Of a stretch of DNA of 36,632 nucleotides, positions 22,500-30,736 are shown piece after piece (the first letter of the stretch is position 1; every line of letters begins with the position of its first letter). The notes under the pieces were generated by a model. It was not told the DNA's origin, did no database searches, and saw only the letters and a list, made by a program, of their open reading frames with translations. The position numbers and the translations under genes were made by a program. Source of the stretch: Armatimonadota bacterium (GTDB lineage: Bacteria; Armatimonadota; JADLDR01). The DNA lies in assembly GCA_020846535.1 (NCBI GenBank), contig JADLDR010000174.1, positions 1 through 36,632 of the forward strand, written 5' to 3'.

Positions 22500-24971
22500 T
22501 CAGTCCGTGAACGTCACATAGCGGTAGAGCGCCGGGTCTTTGGCCGGGCCAATGCCGCCCCCCCATTCGATCCAGCCGCGGCGGCCCTGGCCGTCGTTGT
22601 CGTTGACCAGAAGGGAGAAGCCGATCACCTTGCCGGGGACGATCCCCAGGGCGGCGGCCTGTGGGACGGCGGCCTCGTAGACAACGCCGTCCTCCGTCCG
22701 TCGGATGGCGACCGGCAGCATATCCATCGGGCCGGTGGGGAGGCCCATAGCGGTATGCCAGGCCCAGACCACCCTTCCCTTCTCCGTGAGGGCCATGCCT
22801 GTTTCGAAATAATCCTGCGGCCCCGGCCTGGGGAAGGGCGCAAACCCCATCTGGATGCTGTCCCCCTGCCAGATGTCCTCTCCCGCATAGGGCTGGTGGA
22901 ATTTGTCGTCCGCCACCTTGACCGCAAAGTAGACGGCCGTCTCGTCCCACATGATGTAAGCCCGGGCGCTTAGATCTTTCTGGCCGCCCCAGTTTTCCAT
23001 GCGAACCTGCTCTTTGCGGTTCAGTTCCATCGGGATCGCATCGGCCCAGTCCTCCAGGCTACCATCGATGGCAGGGGGCTTCTTGGCTCTGAGCGCCACC
23101 ATAAAGCCGACCGGGCGCGAGGCGCTGACCGTGATGCCGTCGCCGAGTGCGGCAGATGCGCCGATGGTATAGTCGGCGTTCCGATCCAGCGCCCCTCCGA
23201 TAAGCCGGGCCGTGAAGGTTTTTTCCGCATAGGGTGAAACGTTTTCAAAGGTGAATCTCTCCGGCTCCAGCCGCCAGCCCTCTGGCGCGATCAGTTTCAC
23301 CGTCCCCGAAGCCGGGCCGGAGCGCCGGTTGTTCTGGACGCCCACCGTAACGGCGAGCGGGTCGCCCGCTTTCTTGAGGCCGGGGCGGAGGTTCAGGGAA
23401 ACCGGCTCCAGAATCTCGATCCGGCAGGAGGCCGAAAGGGTCTGGGGCCCGACCTTGATCTGCGCCGCCACCGTCTGCGGCTCCTTCGCGTCCGCCGGGA
23501 CAGCGATTTCAAAGGACATGATCTCCCGCGAGTCCGCCGGAATCGAAAGCTGCTGGGCGAGCTTGGCTGCCGTCCATCCTGCGGGCAGTCGGATCGAGGC
23601 CGATACGGGGACGGGTTTGGCGGAAGGGTTCCGCAAAATCATGGTCACCCGACCCCTGTCGCCCCGGGCGATCCGCATCCGGTCGTAGATGAATTCGGCC
23701 ATAGGGTCGTCTCCCTCGGCCTGGCCGCCGATAAAGCCGAGGTACTGGGGCAGGGGCTTGAGGGCGAGGGCCACCGCTTCTCCGAAAAGGGCCGGTTTCT
23801 GCGTCTGGCCCATCCCATCCGTCAGTTCCACCTTCGAGGAGGAAACCCGGATGGTAGCCGTCCGCTCCCCCTCCGCGCTCCAGGCGGCGATAACGGATCG
23901 CTTGCCGGCGCTGAAGAGGTAGGCCGTATTGCCCTCCCCGATATCGAGCGATTGAGCGAATTTCAGGCCCGCAAGCTTGTTCGCCATCGTCTTATAGGCA
24001 ATATATGCGGGCTTGGGGGAGAAATCACGGCGGAGGATGCCGAAATTATGCTCATTGTAGGCCCGGTCATCCCCGTCGTCCCGGTAGTCGTACCAGAAGA
24101 TTTTGTCCACCGCGCCGGAGGCGATGGCTTGCAGGTAGGCTCTTGTGATCATCTGAGCCTGCTCCTCCTCGGAGACGCCGTTATCGCCCCTGTGCGCGGG
24201 CCAGCCGATCTCGGTCAGCCAGATCGGCTTGGTCCCGCCGTAGCGTTCCAGCAGGTCGCGGGTGCGCCTGAGTTCGCCTGTAAAGCCGCTCGCTTCGGGG
24301 GAGGCGGGGTAGCGGTACGGGTGGGTGGAGAGGATATCCATATACCGGAATCCCCCCGCCTTGAAGACCGATTCGATGAAGCCCAGGTCGCTTCCCGCGG
24401 TGCAGACGCCGATCACTTTGGCGGCAGGGTCGGCCCGCTTAACGGCCTCATAACCGGCCTTCAGGAGTTTGGTATAGTCCTCCACGTTCGGGGCGGGCTG
24501 CCAGAAAACCGATATATTCGGCTCGTTCCAGATCTCCCAGTGCTTGATCTTCCCCTTGTAGCGGCTCACGATCTTGAAGACATACTCGCTCCAGGCGGCG
24601 AGATCGGGCATGTGGTTCCACCGGCTCTTGGCCTCGGGCGGGGCGGTGGAAGCCCATGCCGACGAATAATCAAGCAGCCCGAAGAGGGAAATGCCGTAAC
24701 GGGCCGCCGTCTCCAGCGCCTGGTCGTAGCGATCCCACACCCATTTGCCTTTCTCGGGCTGTATGTTGCTCCAGCTAAACTCCTCCCGGGACCACTTGAT
24801 CCCGGCTTCCTGAGCCATCCGGCCCGCCCGTTCCATCTCCTCATTGGAATAGCGGTTCCCGAAATAGATTCCCATCCCGAACGGGGATCCGGGATCGGCT
24901 TTCGGAGCCTGCGCCCTTGCCGCGCCGATGCCAAAAATCAACAGCAGCAGACCATAAAGAACAGGTTTCAT
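22500..24971 (-). CDS. Secreted clan GH-A glycoside hydrolase (GH39/GH5-like) with C-terminal CBM9-like module
   Basis: 823 aa. ATG 24971 is chosen; an in-frame TTG one codon earlier sits at slightly better distance from AAGGAGG, so the start is ambiguous by one codon. Signal peptide VLYGLLLLIFGIGAARA. The TIM barrel covers residues about 28-330: acid/base Glu150 in HWEIWNEPN, nucleophile Glu254 in IWLTEIGWP, STHPYRYP between them and FWYDYRDDG near the end, the classic clan-A layout. Next is a beta domain, then two NEW3/CARDB-like Ig folds (about 400-640). The end is a DOMON/CBM9-type module (AIDGSLEDWADAIP..., WQGDSIQMGF, GRRGWIEWGGG). It probably degrades polysaccharide outside the cell; the specificity (xylan, mannan, or other) cannot be read. 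Confidence 0.85.
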   Translation of the reverse strand: MKPVLYGLLLLIFGIGAARAQAPKADPGSPFGMGIYFGNRYSNEEMERAGRMAQEAGIKWSREEFSWSNIQPEKGKWVWDRYDQALETAARYGISLFGLLDYSSAWASTAPPEAKSRWNHMPDLAAWSEYVFKIVSRYKGKIKHWEIWNEPNISVFWQPAPNVEDYTKLLKAGYEAVKRADPAAKVIGVCTAGSDLGFIESVFKAGGFRYMDILSTHPYRYPASPEASGFTGELRRTRDLLERYGGTKPIWLTEIGWPAHRGDNGVSEEEQAQMITRAYLQAIASGAVDKIFWYDYRDDGDDRAYNEHNFGILRRDFSPKPAYIAYKTMANKLAGLKFAQSLDIGEGNTAYLFSAGKRSVIAAWSAEGERTATIRVSSSKVELTDGMGQTQKPALFGEAVALALKPLPQYLGFIGGQAEGDDPMAEFIYDRMRIARGDRGRVTMILRNPSAKPVPVSASIRLPAGWTAAKLAQQLSIPADSREIMSFEIAVPADAKEPQTVAAQIKVGPQTLSASCRIEILEPVSLNLRPGLKKAGDPLAVTVGVQNNRRSGPASGTVKLIAPEGWRLEPERFTFENVSPYAEKTFTARLIGGALDRNADYTIGASAALGDGITVSASRPVGFMVALRAKKPPAIDGSLEDWADAIPMELNRKEQVRMENWGGQKDLSARAYIMWDETAVYFAVKVADDKFHQPYAGEDIWQGDSIQMGFAPFPRPGPQDYFETGMALTEKGRVVWAWHTAMGLPTGPMDMLPVAIRRTEDGVVYEAAVPQAAALGIVPGKVIGFSLLVNDNDGQGRRGWIEWGGGIGPAKDPALYRYVTFTD

Positions 24972-25060
24972 CAACGATTATCCTCCTTGAGTGATTTTGC
25001 ACATATTATGCCTCAAGAATGTCAGGCGGTGAATTTTCCTGACGGAGAGCCGCCCATTCT

Positions 25061-25615
25061 TTACCTCTGTTCAGGCAAATACACCTTCCGGTAAAATCCC
25101 AGCGATTCCTCGGTAGGGATGTGGGAGGCCGTGCGCTCGCCGGTCGGCTCGTAGCCGAAGCGGCGGTAAATGCAGATGGCCGGTTCGTAGGCGGTGTAAA
25201 GGGTTATCGGGACAGGGCGGCCCGCTTCGTCGGCCCTGCGCTGAAAGCATGCGTCCATGTGCTGCATGATGCAGCCCCCGATGCCGCGCTGTCGGCACTC
25301 GCGCACGACGTTCACCCCGCCCAGCATCCACCCACCCGGCTCCGCGGCCACATCCCTGTCCCGGGCGATGATTGAGGCGGTGCCGAGGAGCCAGCCGGTC
25401 GCACGGTCGTAAAACACATACGTGATATCGTCAGGAATGGTCTCATGCTCCCTGAGCCATTCCTCGAAACTGCCCGGTCCTGTGCCTTCCTCATTGTCCA
25501 GTTCCGGGGTCATGGCGCGAATCCAGGCGTAAAAAGATTCTTTCCGCTCCCGGCAAAGCCGGCGCAAATCGAAGGTTTCCATTTGATCGAGGAAGTACCG
25601 CTCTGAGTCTGACAT
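25061..25615 (-). CDS. GNAT-family N-acetyltransferase
   Basis: 184 aa, ATG 25615 with GGAGCG 8 nt upstream. The GNAT fold is visible: beta4 with VVRECRQRGIGGCIMQHMD (acetyl-CoA pyrophosphate loop R-x-x-G-I-G), beta5/alpha4 PITLYTAYEPAICIYRRFGY (the A..iY.r.GF motif). The N-terminal half (ERKESFYAWIRAM, DNEEGTGPGSFEEWL) has no family marker that I recognise. Substrate unknown; the YDRATGWLLGTASII strand suggests a small-molecule acetyltransferase. It lies 89 bp upstream of the glycosidase on the same strand and diverges from queG. Confidence 0.82.
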   Translation of the reverse strand: MSDSERYFLDQMETFDLRRLCRERKESFYAWIRAMTPELDNEEGTGPGSFEEWLREHETIPDDITYVFYDRATGWLLGTASIIARDRDVAAEPGGWMLGGVNVVRECRQRGIGGCIMQHMDACFQRRADEAGRPVPITLYTAYEPAICIYRRFGYEPTGERTASHIPTEESLGFYRKVYLPEQR

Positions 25616-25690
25616 GATGATCGCTCCGTTTCCACGATGGTTGCTTGTCTATTTGTCGTGTGTAGCCCGACTTCCTGCTCTGGCCCTGCA

Positions 25691-25720
25691 TTGACGCGGC
25701 CTTTCTCCTTTTGATACAAT
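25691..25720 (+). promoter_or_regulatory. Promoter of queG
   Basis: TTGACG (25691-25696), an 18-bp spacer and TACAAT (25715-25720), 22 bp upstream of the queG ATG. It lies in the divergent spacer shared with the GNAT gene. Confidence 0.65.
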
Positions 25721-25742
25721 GATAGCGGAAGGAGTTCTCAAG

Positions 25743-26867
25743 ATGGATCATCAGGCGTTGTCCGACCGCATCAGGGCGGAAGGCGTCCGGCTGGGGCTGG
25801 ATGCGGTCGGAATCATCCCGGCCCGTCCCTCGGAGGGGGCGGAGGCATACCGGAACTGGCTCGATCAGGGCTTTGCCGGAGAGATGGGCTATATGGCCCG
25901 ATATGAAGACCAGCGGGCCAATCCTGCCCGCCTGCTCGAAGGGGCCGAATCGCTCATTGTCGCGCTCCAAAACTACAACCCGCCGGAGGATCGGGCGGAG
26001 GCCGCCAAAGGGCCGACCGGCAGGATCGCCCGGTACGCACGGGGGGACGACTACCATAACATATTGCACGACAGATTGAAGGCCCTGCTGGCTTTTCTCC
26101 GGAAGGAGGCCGGGCAGACGGTAACGGGGCGGGTGTTTGTGGACACCGGCCCGGTGCTGGAACGGGAGGCCGCCCGCCGGGCCGGGCTGGGGAACTTCGG
26201 CAAAAACACCAACCTCCTCCGCAAAGGGCCGGGTTCCTATTTCTTCATCGGCGAGATTCTGGTCGATATCGAGCTGACTTACGATTCCCCCGCCATCCGC
26301 GATATGTGCGGCCATTGCACGCGCTGTCTCGATGCCTGCCCCACGCAGGCGTTCCCGGCCCCCTACGTCCTCGATGCCCGGCGCTGCATCTCCTATATGA
26401 CCATCGAGTTGAAGGGCGATATGCCGGAGGCGCTTCGCCCGCAGGCCGGGGACTGGATTTTCGGGTGCGATATCTGCCAGGAGGTCTGCCCCTATAACCG
26501 GCAGGCCCCGGCTTCGCAGGAAGCGGCCTATCGTCCCCGACCGGGGCTTTCGGCCCCTTCCCTGCTCGAACTCCTCGGCGGCACGCAAGAGGATTTTTCC
26601 CGCAGGTTCCGAAACAGCCCCGTGAAGCGGGCCAAGCGCAAAGGACTGCTCCGGAACGTGGCCGTCGCTCTGGGGAATGCGAAAGACCCGGTCGCCCTCC
26701 CCGCGCTCTGTGAGGCCCTTCGCGACCCTGAGCCGATGGTTCGCCGCCATGTGGCCTGGGCGCTGGGCAGGATCGGCGGGCCGGAGACGGAGGCGGCCCT
26801 GCGAGAAGCGGCCTCCGCCGAAAGCGATGCAAGCGTTCTCGAAGCGATCCGAAAGGAACTCCCATGA
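25743..26867 (+). CDS. queG: Epoxyqueuosine reductase with C-terminal HEAT repeats
   Basis: 374 aa. ATG 25743 is chosen (GAAGGAG 9 nt upstream; the longer frame start at 25719 would fall on the -10 box). QueG reduces epoxyqueuosine to queuosine in tRNA, using a cobalamin cofactor and two [4Fe-4S] clusters. Signatures: cobalamin-domain start DRIRAEGVRLGLDAVGI, RYARGDDYH, DTGPVLEREAARRAGLG with NFGKNT, then CGHCTRCLDACPT and GCDICQEVCPYN for the two clusters. The last 65 residues are HEAT-like (ALCEALRDPEPMVRRHVAWA), as in many QueG proteins. The next gene starts inside its stop codon (ATGA). Confidence 0.93.
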   Translation: MDHQALSDRIRAEGVRLGLDAVGIIPARPSEGAEAYRNWLDQGFAGEMGYMARYEDQRANPARLLEGAESLIVALQNYNPPEDRAEAAKGPTGRIARYARGDDYHNILHDRLKALLAFLRKEAGQTVTGRVFVDTGPVLEREAARRAGLGNFGKNTNLLRKGPGSYFFIGEILVDIELTYDSPAIRDMCGHCTRCLDACPTQAFPAPYVLDARRCISYMTIELKGDMPEALRPQAGDWIFGCDICQEVCPYNRQAPASQEAAYRPRPGLSAPSLLELLGGTQEDFSRRFRNSPVKRAKRKGLLRNVAVALGNAKDPVALPALCEALRDPEPMVRRHVAWALGRIGGPETEAALREAASAESDASVLEAIRKELP

Positions 26868-27985
26868 AAATAGCGGATATCCGGCTCTATCCTGTCCGGC
26901 TGCCTTTCGAGGGGCATTTCGCCACCTCCCGGGGAACCGTGGGGGCCGCCGCAACCGGTCTGCCGAAGGTTTTCGTGAAAATGAGCGACGAGGCAGGACA
27001 TGTCGGCTGGGGAGAGGCCGGGCCGTCGCACCGATGGTCTTACGAAACCCTGGAGTCGGTGGTGACCACCCTGCGGCATTACCTGATCCCGCTCGCGCTG
27101 GGCCGCGATATCTTCGACCCGGACGGGCTGCACCGGGCGATGGATGCGGAGATCGCGCCCGGGCTGACCAGAGGCCAGCCCATCGCCAAAGCGGCTCTCG
27201 ACATCGCCCTGCACGACCTGATCGGCCATGCCCTGTCGATTCCCCTCTGGGCGTTTTTCGGATGCCGCCGGGCCGGACAGGTCACCCTCAGCTTCACCCT
27301 CACCGCCCGGTCGCCGGAAGGAATCGAGCGGGAGATCGCCGAAGCTGAAGAGCGGGGATACCGCCATTACAATATGAAGATCGGCGCAAACCCGTCCGAG
27401 GATATCGCATTGATGGCCGCCGCCCGCGCCCGCGCCACAGGGGTGGTTTGGGCCGACGCCAACGGCGGCTACACGCTGCCCCAGGCCCTTGCGGTGGCTA
27501 AGGCGATGGAGGATCTGGGCATTTCGGCCTTCGAGCAGCCGCTGCCCGCCAACCGCTGGAGCGACTATGCCGAGCTGGCCCGGCGCGTCCGGGTGCCTGT
27601 CGGGGTGGACGAATCGCTCTGCTCGGTCGGCGACCTGCTGGAGCTGCTGCGCCTGGGAGCCTCCCCGCTTTTCGTGATGAAAGTGACGCGCATGGGCGGC
27701 CTGCGCCCGGCCCGCATCTGCATGGATATCGCTGACCATGCTGGCCTGCCCGTCCTGGGCAGCGGCCTGACCGATGCCGGGGTGTCCCTGCTTGCCTCCT
27801 GCCATCTTCTCGCCGCCTACGGGGTCTCCATGCCCGCCGCCCTCAACGGCCCCCAGTTCCTCGGCGGCGATGTCCTGGAATCCCCTCTGCTGCTGGAAGG
27901 CGATACGCTCACCCTCCCGGAAGGCCCCGGCCTGGGCGTTTCGGTGGATGAAGAAAAGCTGATCCGATATCGGGTGGATATCTGA
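26864..27985 (+). CDS. Enolase-superfamily enzyme (mandelate racemase/muconate lactonizing type)
   Basis: 373 aa, ATG overlapping the queG stop by 4 nt. The N-terminal capping domain runs to about residue 125 (MKIADIRLYPVRLPFEGHFA). The barrel keeps the acid ligands: Asp198 (WADANGGY), Glu224 (FEQPLP), Asp249 (GVDESL), and the far-side Lys273 (VMKVTRMGG). At the end of strand 2 the usual K-x-K reads N170-M-K172, so the first Lys is replaced by Asn while the base Lys172 remains. This is an MLE-subgroup enzyme; candidates are dipeptide epimerase, N-acylamino acid racemase or a hydroxyproline-type dehydratase/epimerase. None can be proved from sequence. The link to queG is likely a convenience of operon layout. 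Confidence 0.87.
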   Translation: MKIADIRLYPVRLPFEGHFATSRGTVGAAATGLPKVFVKMSDEAGHVGWGEAGPSHRWSYETLESVVTTLRHYLIPLALGRDIFDPDGLHRAMDAEIAPGLTRGQPIAKAALDIALHDLIGHALSIPLWAFFGCRRAGQVTLSFTLTARSPEGIEREIAEAEERGYRHYNMKIGANPSEDIALMAAARARATGVVWADANGGYTLPQALAVAKAMEDLGISAFEQPLPANRWSDYAELARRVRVPVGVDESLCSVGDLLELLRLGASPLFVMKVTRMGGLRPARICMDIADHAGLPVLGSGLTDAGVSLLASCHLLAAYGVSMPAALNGPQFLGGDVLESPLLLEGDTLTLPEGPGLGVSVDEEKLIRYRVDI

Positions 27986-28005
27986 TCCGGTTCGATAAAG
28001 CAAGC

Positions 28006-28128
28006 CGATGCAGTCTGCGAGGGCGAAGCCCGAAACCATCTCCAGGGTAGCGCCCACGGGCAAAGCTATGTCGTGCCTTTGTGACGCTGGAGATTACTGC
28101 GTCGCTTCGCTCCTCGCAGACTGCATCG
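28006..28128. repeat. 123-bp long-hairpin repeat (copy C), clean terminal inverted repeat
   Basis: The ends CGATGCAGTCTGCGAGGGCG and CGCTCCTCGCAGACTGCATCG are inverted copies (about 24 bp with one base inserted). Inner words CATCTCCAG and CTGGAGAT pair as well. Its interior repeats that of copy B (9818-9938). It fills the 237-bp gap between the enolase-type gene and the GH4 gene, which has no other feature that I can support. Confidence 0.82.
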
Positions 28129-28222
28129 ACGCTCGATCTTTGAAGTCAGGCGAAAGCCCTGAAAAGATTCCGGCGATTCATCCTTAAGGGGAGATGGATC
28201 GCCCTCACCTGGAGGAGACTGC

Positions 28223-29551
28223 ATGAAGGAGAAGATCGTTCTGATCGGCGCGGGAAGCGCCATGTTTACGCGGGGCCTGGTGACCGACCTCATTCTGAAA
28301 AACGAGCCTATCGATCTGGCGCTGGTGGATATCGGCCCGGAAGCCTTGCAGGTGGCTGAAGGGCTGACCCGCAAGATGATCGAGGCGAAAAAGGCTCCCA
28401 TCAAGATGACCGCCGCGACGGACCGGCGGGAGGCGCTCGGCAGGGCGACCGCCGTGATATGCACGGTCGGCGTAGGCGGGCGCAAAGCCTGGGGGCAGGA
28501 TGTCTTCATCCCCCGTAAATACGGCGTCTACCAGCCGGTCGGGGACAGCGTGATGCCCGGGGGAACCTCCCGCGCCCTTAGAATGATCGCCGCGATGGTG
28601 GATATCGCCGGGGATGTCCTCGATCTGGCTCCGGACGCCCTTTTCTTCAACTACGGCAACCCGATGGCCCCGGTCTGCCGGGCCGTTCGCAAGGCGACCG
28701 GAGCGGAGATCGTGGGCCTCTGCCACGGCGTTTTCCATGTGGGCCATTTTCTGACCGGGCTGCTGGGGGCAAGCGCCTCCAATTTCCAATATACGGCCAT
28801 CGGCATGAATCACCTGACCTGGTTTGTGGAGGCCCGGCTCAAAGGGGAGGACGCCTTCCCCAGGCTCCGGCAGATCGGCCAGGAAAATCTGGCCCGGCTG
28901 AGCGGCCCCGGAGCCGATCCCTGCGATATCAACCCCTTTAGCTGGGAGCTTCTGGAACTCTTCGGCGCGTTCCCGGCAGTGCTGGACAGGCATGTGTCAG
29001 AATTTTTCCCGCATCTCTTCCCGCAGGGCCGGTATTACGGCAAAACCCTCGGGATCGACGCCTACAGCGTGGAGGATGTGCTGGCCTCGGGCGACAGAAC
29101 CTATGAGGATATGCGCGAACAGGCCCTGTCGAGCGCCCCGCTTCCCGAGGACTATTTCAGCCGCACCAGCGGGGAGTACGAGCAGGTGACCGATATCATC
29201 GACAGCATCCGCCACGACGCCGGGCGCGTCTACTCGGTCAATGTCCCGAACCGGGGCCAGGTGCCCAACCTGCCCGCCGAAGCGGTCATCGAATGTCCGG
29301 GGGTAGCGGACGCCTCCGGCATCAAGCCGATCCTGCAAAAACCGCTCTCGCCGGGCCTTGCCGGAACCCTCGCCACCCGTCTGGCCTGGGTCGAAACCGT
29401 GGTAGAGGCCGCTCTGGAGGGCAGCCGCGCCAAGTTCATCCAGGCCCTTCTCCTCGACGGCGCGGTAGATTCCCTCCAGACCGCCACCCGCCTGGCCGAC
29501 GAACTCCTGGCGGAGCAGGCCGAATATCTGCCGCAGTTTCAAGCAAAGTAG
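28223..29551 (+). CDS. GH4 family glycosidase (alpha-galactosidase/alpha-glucuronidase type)
   Basis: 442 aa, ATG with GGAGGA 6 nt upstream. GH4 enzymes cleave glycosides in the cytoplasm by an NAD+- and Mn2+-dependent oxidation-elimination at C3. NAD-binding: KIVLIGAGSAMFTRGLVTDL. Further: FFNYGNPMAPVCRA (substrate loop), the metal-ligand Cys in GLCHGVFHVG and metal-ligand His in GMNHLTWF, and PNLPAEAVIECP near the end. The 'GLCH' and 'NHLTW' forms fit MelA/AglA or LplD rather than phospho-beta-glucosidases. No signal peptide. The gene opens the carbohydrate block that ends with an ABC importer, fitting hydrolysis of an imported oligosaccharide. Confidence 0.92.
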   Translation: MKEKIVLIGAGSAMFTRGLVTDLILKNEPIDLALVDIGPEALQVAEGLTRKMIEAKKAPIKMTAATDRREALGRATAVICTVGVGGRKAWGQDVFIPRKYGVYQPVGDSVMPGGTSRALRMIAAMVDIAGDVLDLAPDALFFNYGNPMAPVCRAVRKATGAEIVGLCHGVFHVGHFLTGLLGASASNFQYTAIGMNHLTWFVEARLKGEDAFPRLRQIGQENLARLSGPGADPCDINPFSWELLELFGAFPAVLDRHVSEFFPHLFPQGRYYGKTLGIDAYSVEDVLASGDRTYEDMREQALSSAPLPEDYFSRTSGEYEQVTDIIDSIRHDAGRVYSVNVPNRGQVPNLPAEAVIECPGVADASGIKPILQKPLSPGLAGTLATRLAWVETVVEAALEGSRAKFIQALLLDGAVDSLQTATRLADELLAEQAEYLPQFQAK

Positions 29552-29625
29552 CGGGCGGAGGGCGACCTATCGGACCGCCCTTCCCCTGCCGATGCATGCA
29601 TTCATTATCACAAGGAGCGATTCTC

Positions 29626-30519
29626 ATGTCTGAACTCAAAGTCGGTTTTATTGGGCTGGGCATTATGGGCAAGCCGATGTCGAAAAATCTTGTCCGGGCA
29701 GGCTTTCCGGTGACCGTTTATAACCGCAGCAAACCGGCGGTGGAGGAACTGGTCGCGTTCGGCGCGAAGGCCGCAGGCTCGTGCCGCGAGGTTGCGGAGC
29801 AGAGCGATGTGGTGATCACCATCGTTTCCGATACGCCCGACGTGCTTCAGGTGATGACCGGCTCGGGCGGCGTGCTGGAAGGGACGCGCGAGGGCCTGAT
29901 CTGCGCCGATATGAGTACCATCTCTCCGAAAGCCACCCGCGAGCTTGCCGAGGAGGCCGCCCGGCGGGGCGTGGAGACCCTGGATGCACCCGTGAGTGGC
30001 GGGGAGAAAGGGGCCATCGAGGGAACCCTTTCGATCATGGTCGGCGGGGAGCAGGCGGCGTTCGAGAAGTGCCTGCCGGTCTTCCAGGCGATGGGCAAGA
30101 AGATCGTCCGCATCGGCGGCCACGGCGACGGCCAGACCTGCAAGTTGTGTAACCAGATCGTCGGGGCGCTGAATATGCTGGGCCTTGCCGAAGCCCTGGT
30201 CTTCGGTCAGAAATCCGGGATCGACCTCGAAAAGATGCTGGAGGTGGTCGGCGGCGGCGCGGCGGCAAGCTGGGCCGTTCAGAATCTGGGGCCGAAGGTC
30301 ATCAAGCGCGACTTCGAGCCGGGCTTCATGGTCACTCTCCAGCAGAAAGATATGCGCCTGGTCCTGGGGGCTGCCGAAGAAATCAAACTGCCCACGCTGG
30401 CCTCCGGCCTGGTCCACCAGTTGTGGAAGCAGAACGAAGCCGACGACCAGGGCCGCAAAGGCATCCAGGCCCTTGTCCTTGCCCTGGAGAAATTGACGGG
30501 CGTGACGGTCGGGGAGTAA
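29626..30519 (+). CDS. Beta-hydroxyacid dehydrogenase (3-hydroxyisobutyrate / tartronate-semialdehyde reductase family)
   Basis: 297 aa; ATG 29626 with AAGGAG about 9 nt upstream. The Rossmann start KVGFIGLGIMGKPMSKNLVR is followed by the family substrate loop DAPVSGGEKGAIEGTLSIMV and the catalytic Lys in GQTCKLCNQIVGALN; the coenzyme loop YNRSKP suggests NADP(H) preference. Family members oxidise or reduce 3-hydroxyisobutyrate, tartronate semialdehyde, glyoxylate/succinic semialdehyde or 2-hydroxy acids. Next to GH4 and the aldo/keto reductase it more likely works on a sugar-acid fragment such as tartronate semialdehyde; this is inference. It is 74 bp after GH4. Confidence 0.88.
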   Translation: MSELKVGFIGLGIMGKPMSKNLVRAGFPVTVYNRSKPAVEELVAFGAKAAGSCREVAEQSDVVITIVSDTPDVLQVMTGSGGVLEGTREGLICADMSTISPKATRELAEEAARRGVETLDAPVSGGEKGAIEGTLSIMVGGEQAAFEKCLPVFQAMGKKIVRIGGHGDGQTCKLCNQIVGALNMLGLAEALVFGQKSGIDLEKMLEVVGGGAAASWAVQNLGPKVIKRDFEPGFMVTLQQKDMRLVLGAAEEIKLPTLASGLVHQLWKQNEADDQGRKGIQALVLALEKLTGVTVGE

Positions 30520-30585
30520 GGGGCATCTTTGAGAGGGGCAGTGCAACCGCTTCCCATAGCTATCCAGTTCAGATTTTGGGGGATT

Positions 30586-30636
30586 CGGGCCTTGGAAGCT
30601 GCGGGCCGCCCGATAGACAGGTATTTTCAAGGCCCG
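30586..30636 (+). other. Hairpin-forming leader upstream of the DUF4434 gene
   Basis: CGGGCCTTGGAA (30586-30597) and TTTCAAGGCCCG (30625-30636) can pair over 12 bp (one G-U) around a GC-rich inner loop, in a 217-bp gap. It lacks a U tract and matches no riboswitch class I know, so it could be a random fold. The DUF4434 start (GTG 30737) is preceded by GGAGG at 11 nt. Confidence 0.3.
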
Positions 30637-30736
30637 GCAATGCCGCAACCGGCTGATGGCCTTTATCTGGATAACCACAAGATCTGTCTCCGCACCATCA
30701 TAGCCCGCACCCCTTATTTCGGAGGTTTTTAGCGCA

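Noticed and set aside
29556..29585. Terminator between GH4 and the dehydrogenase gene
   Set aside because: Only a 6-bp stem (AGGGCG/CGCCCT-like) with no T tract; too weak and probably not terminating, consistent with read-through in the operon.
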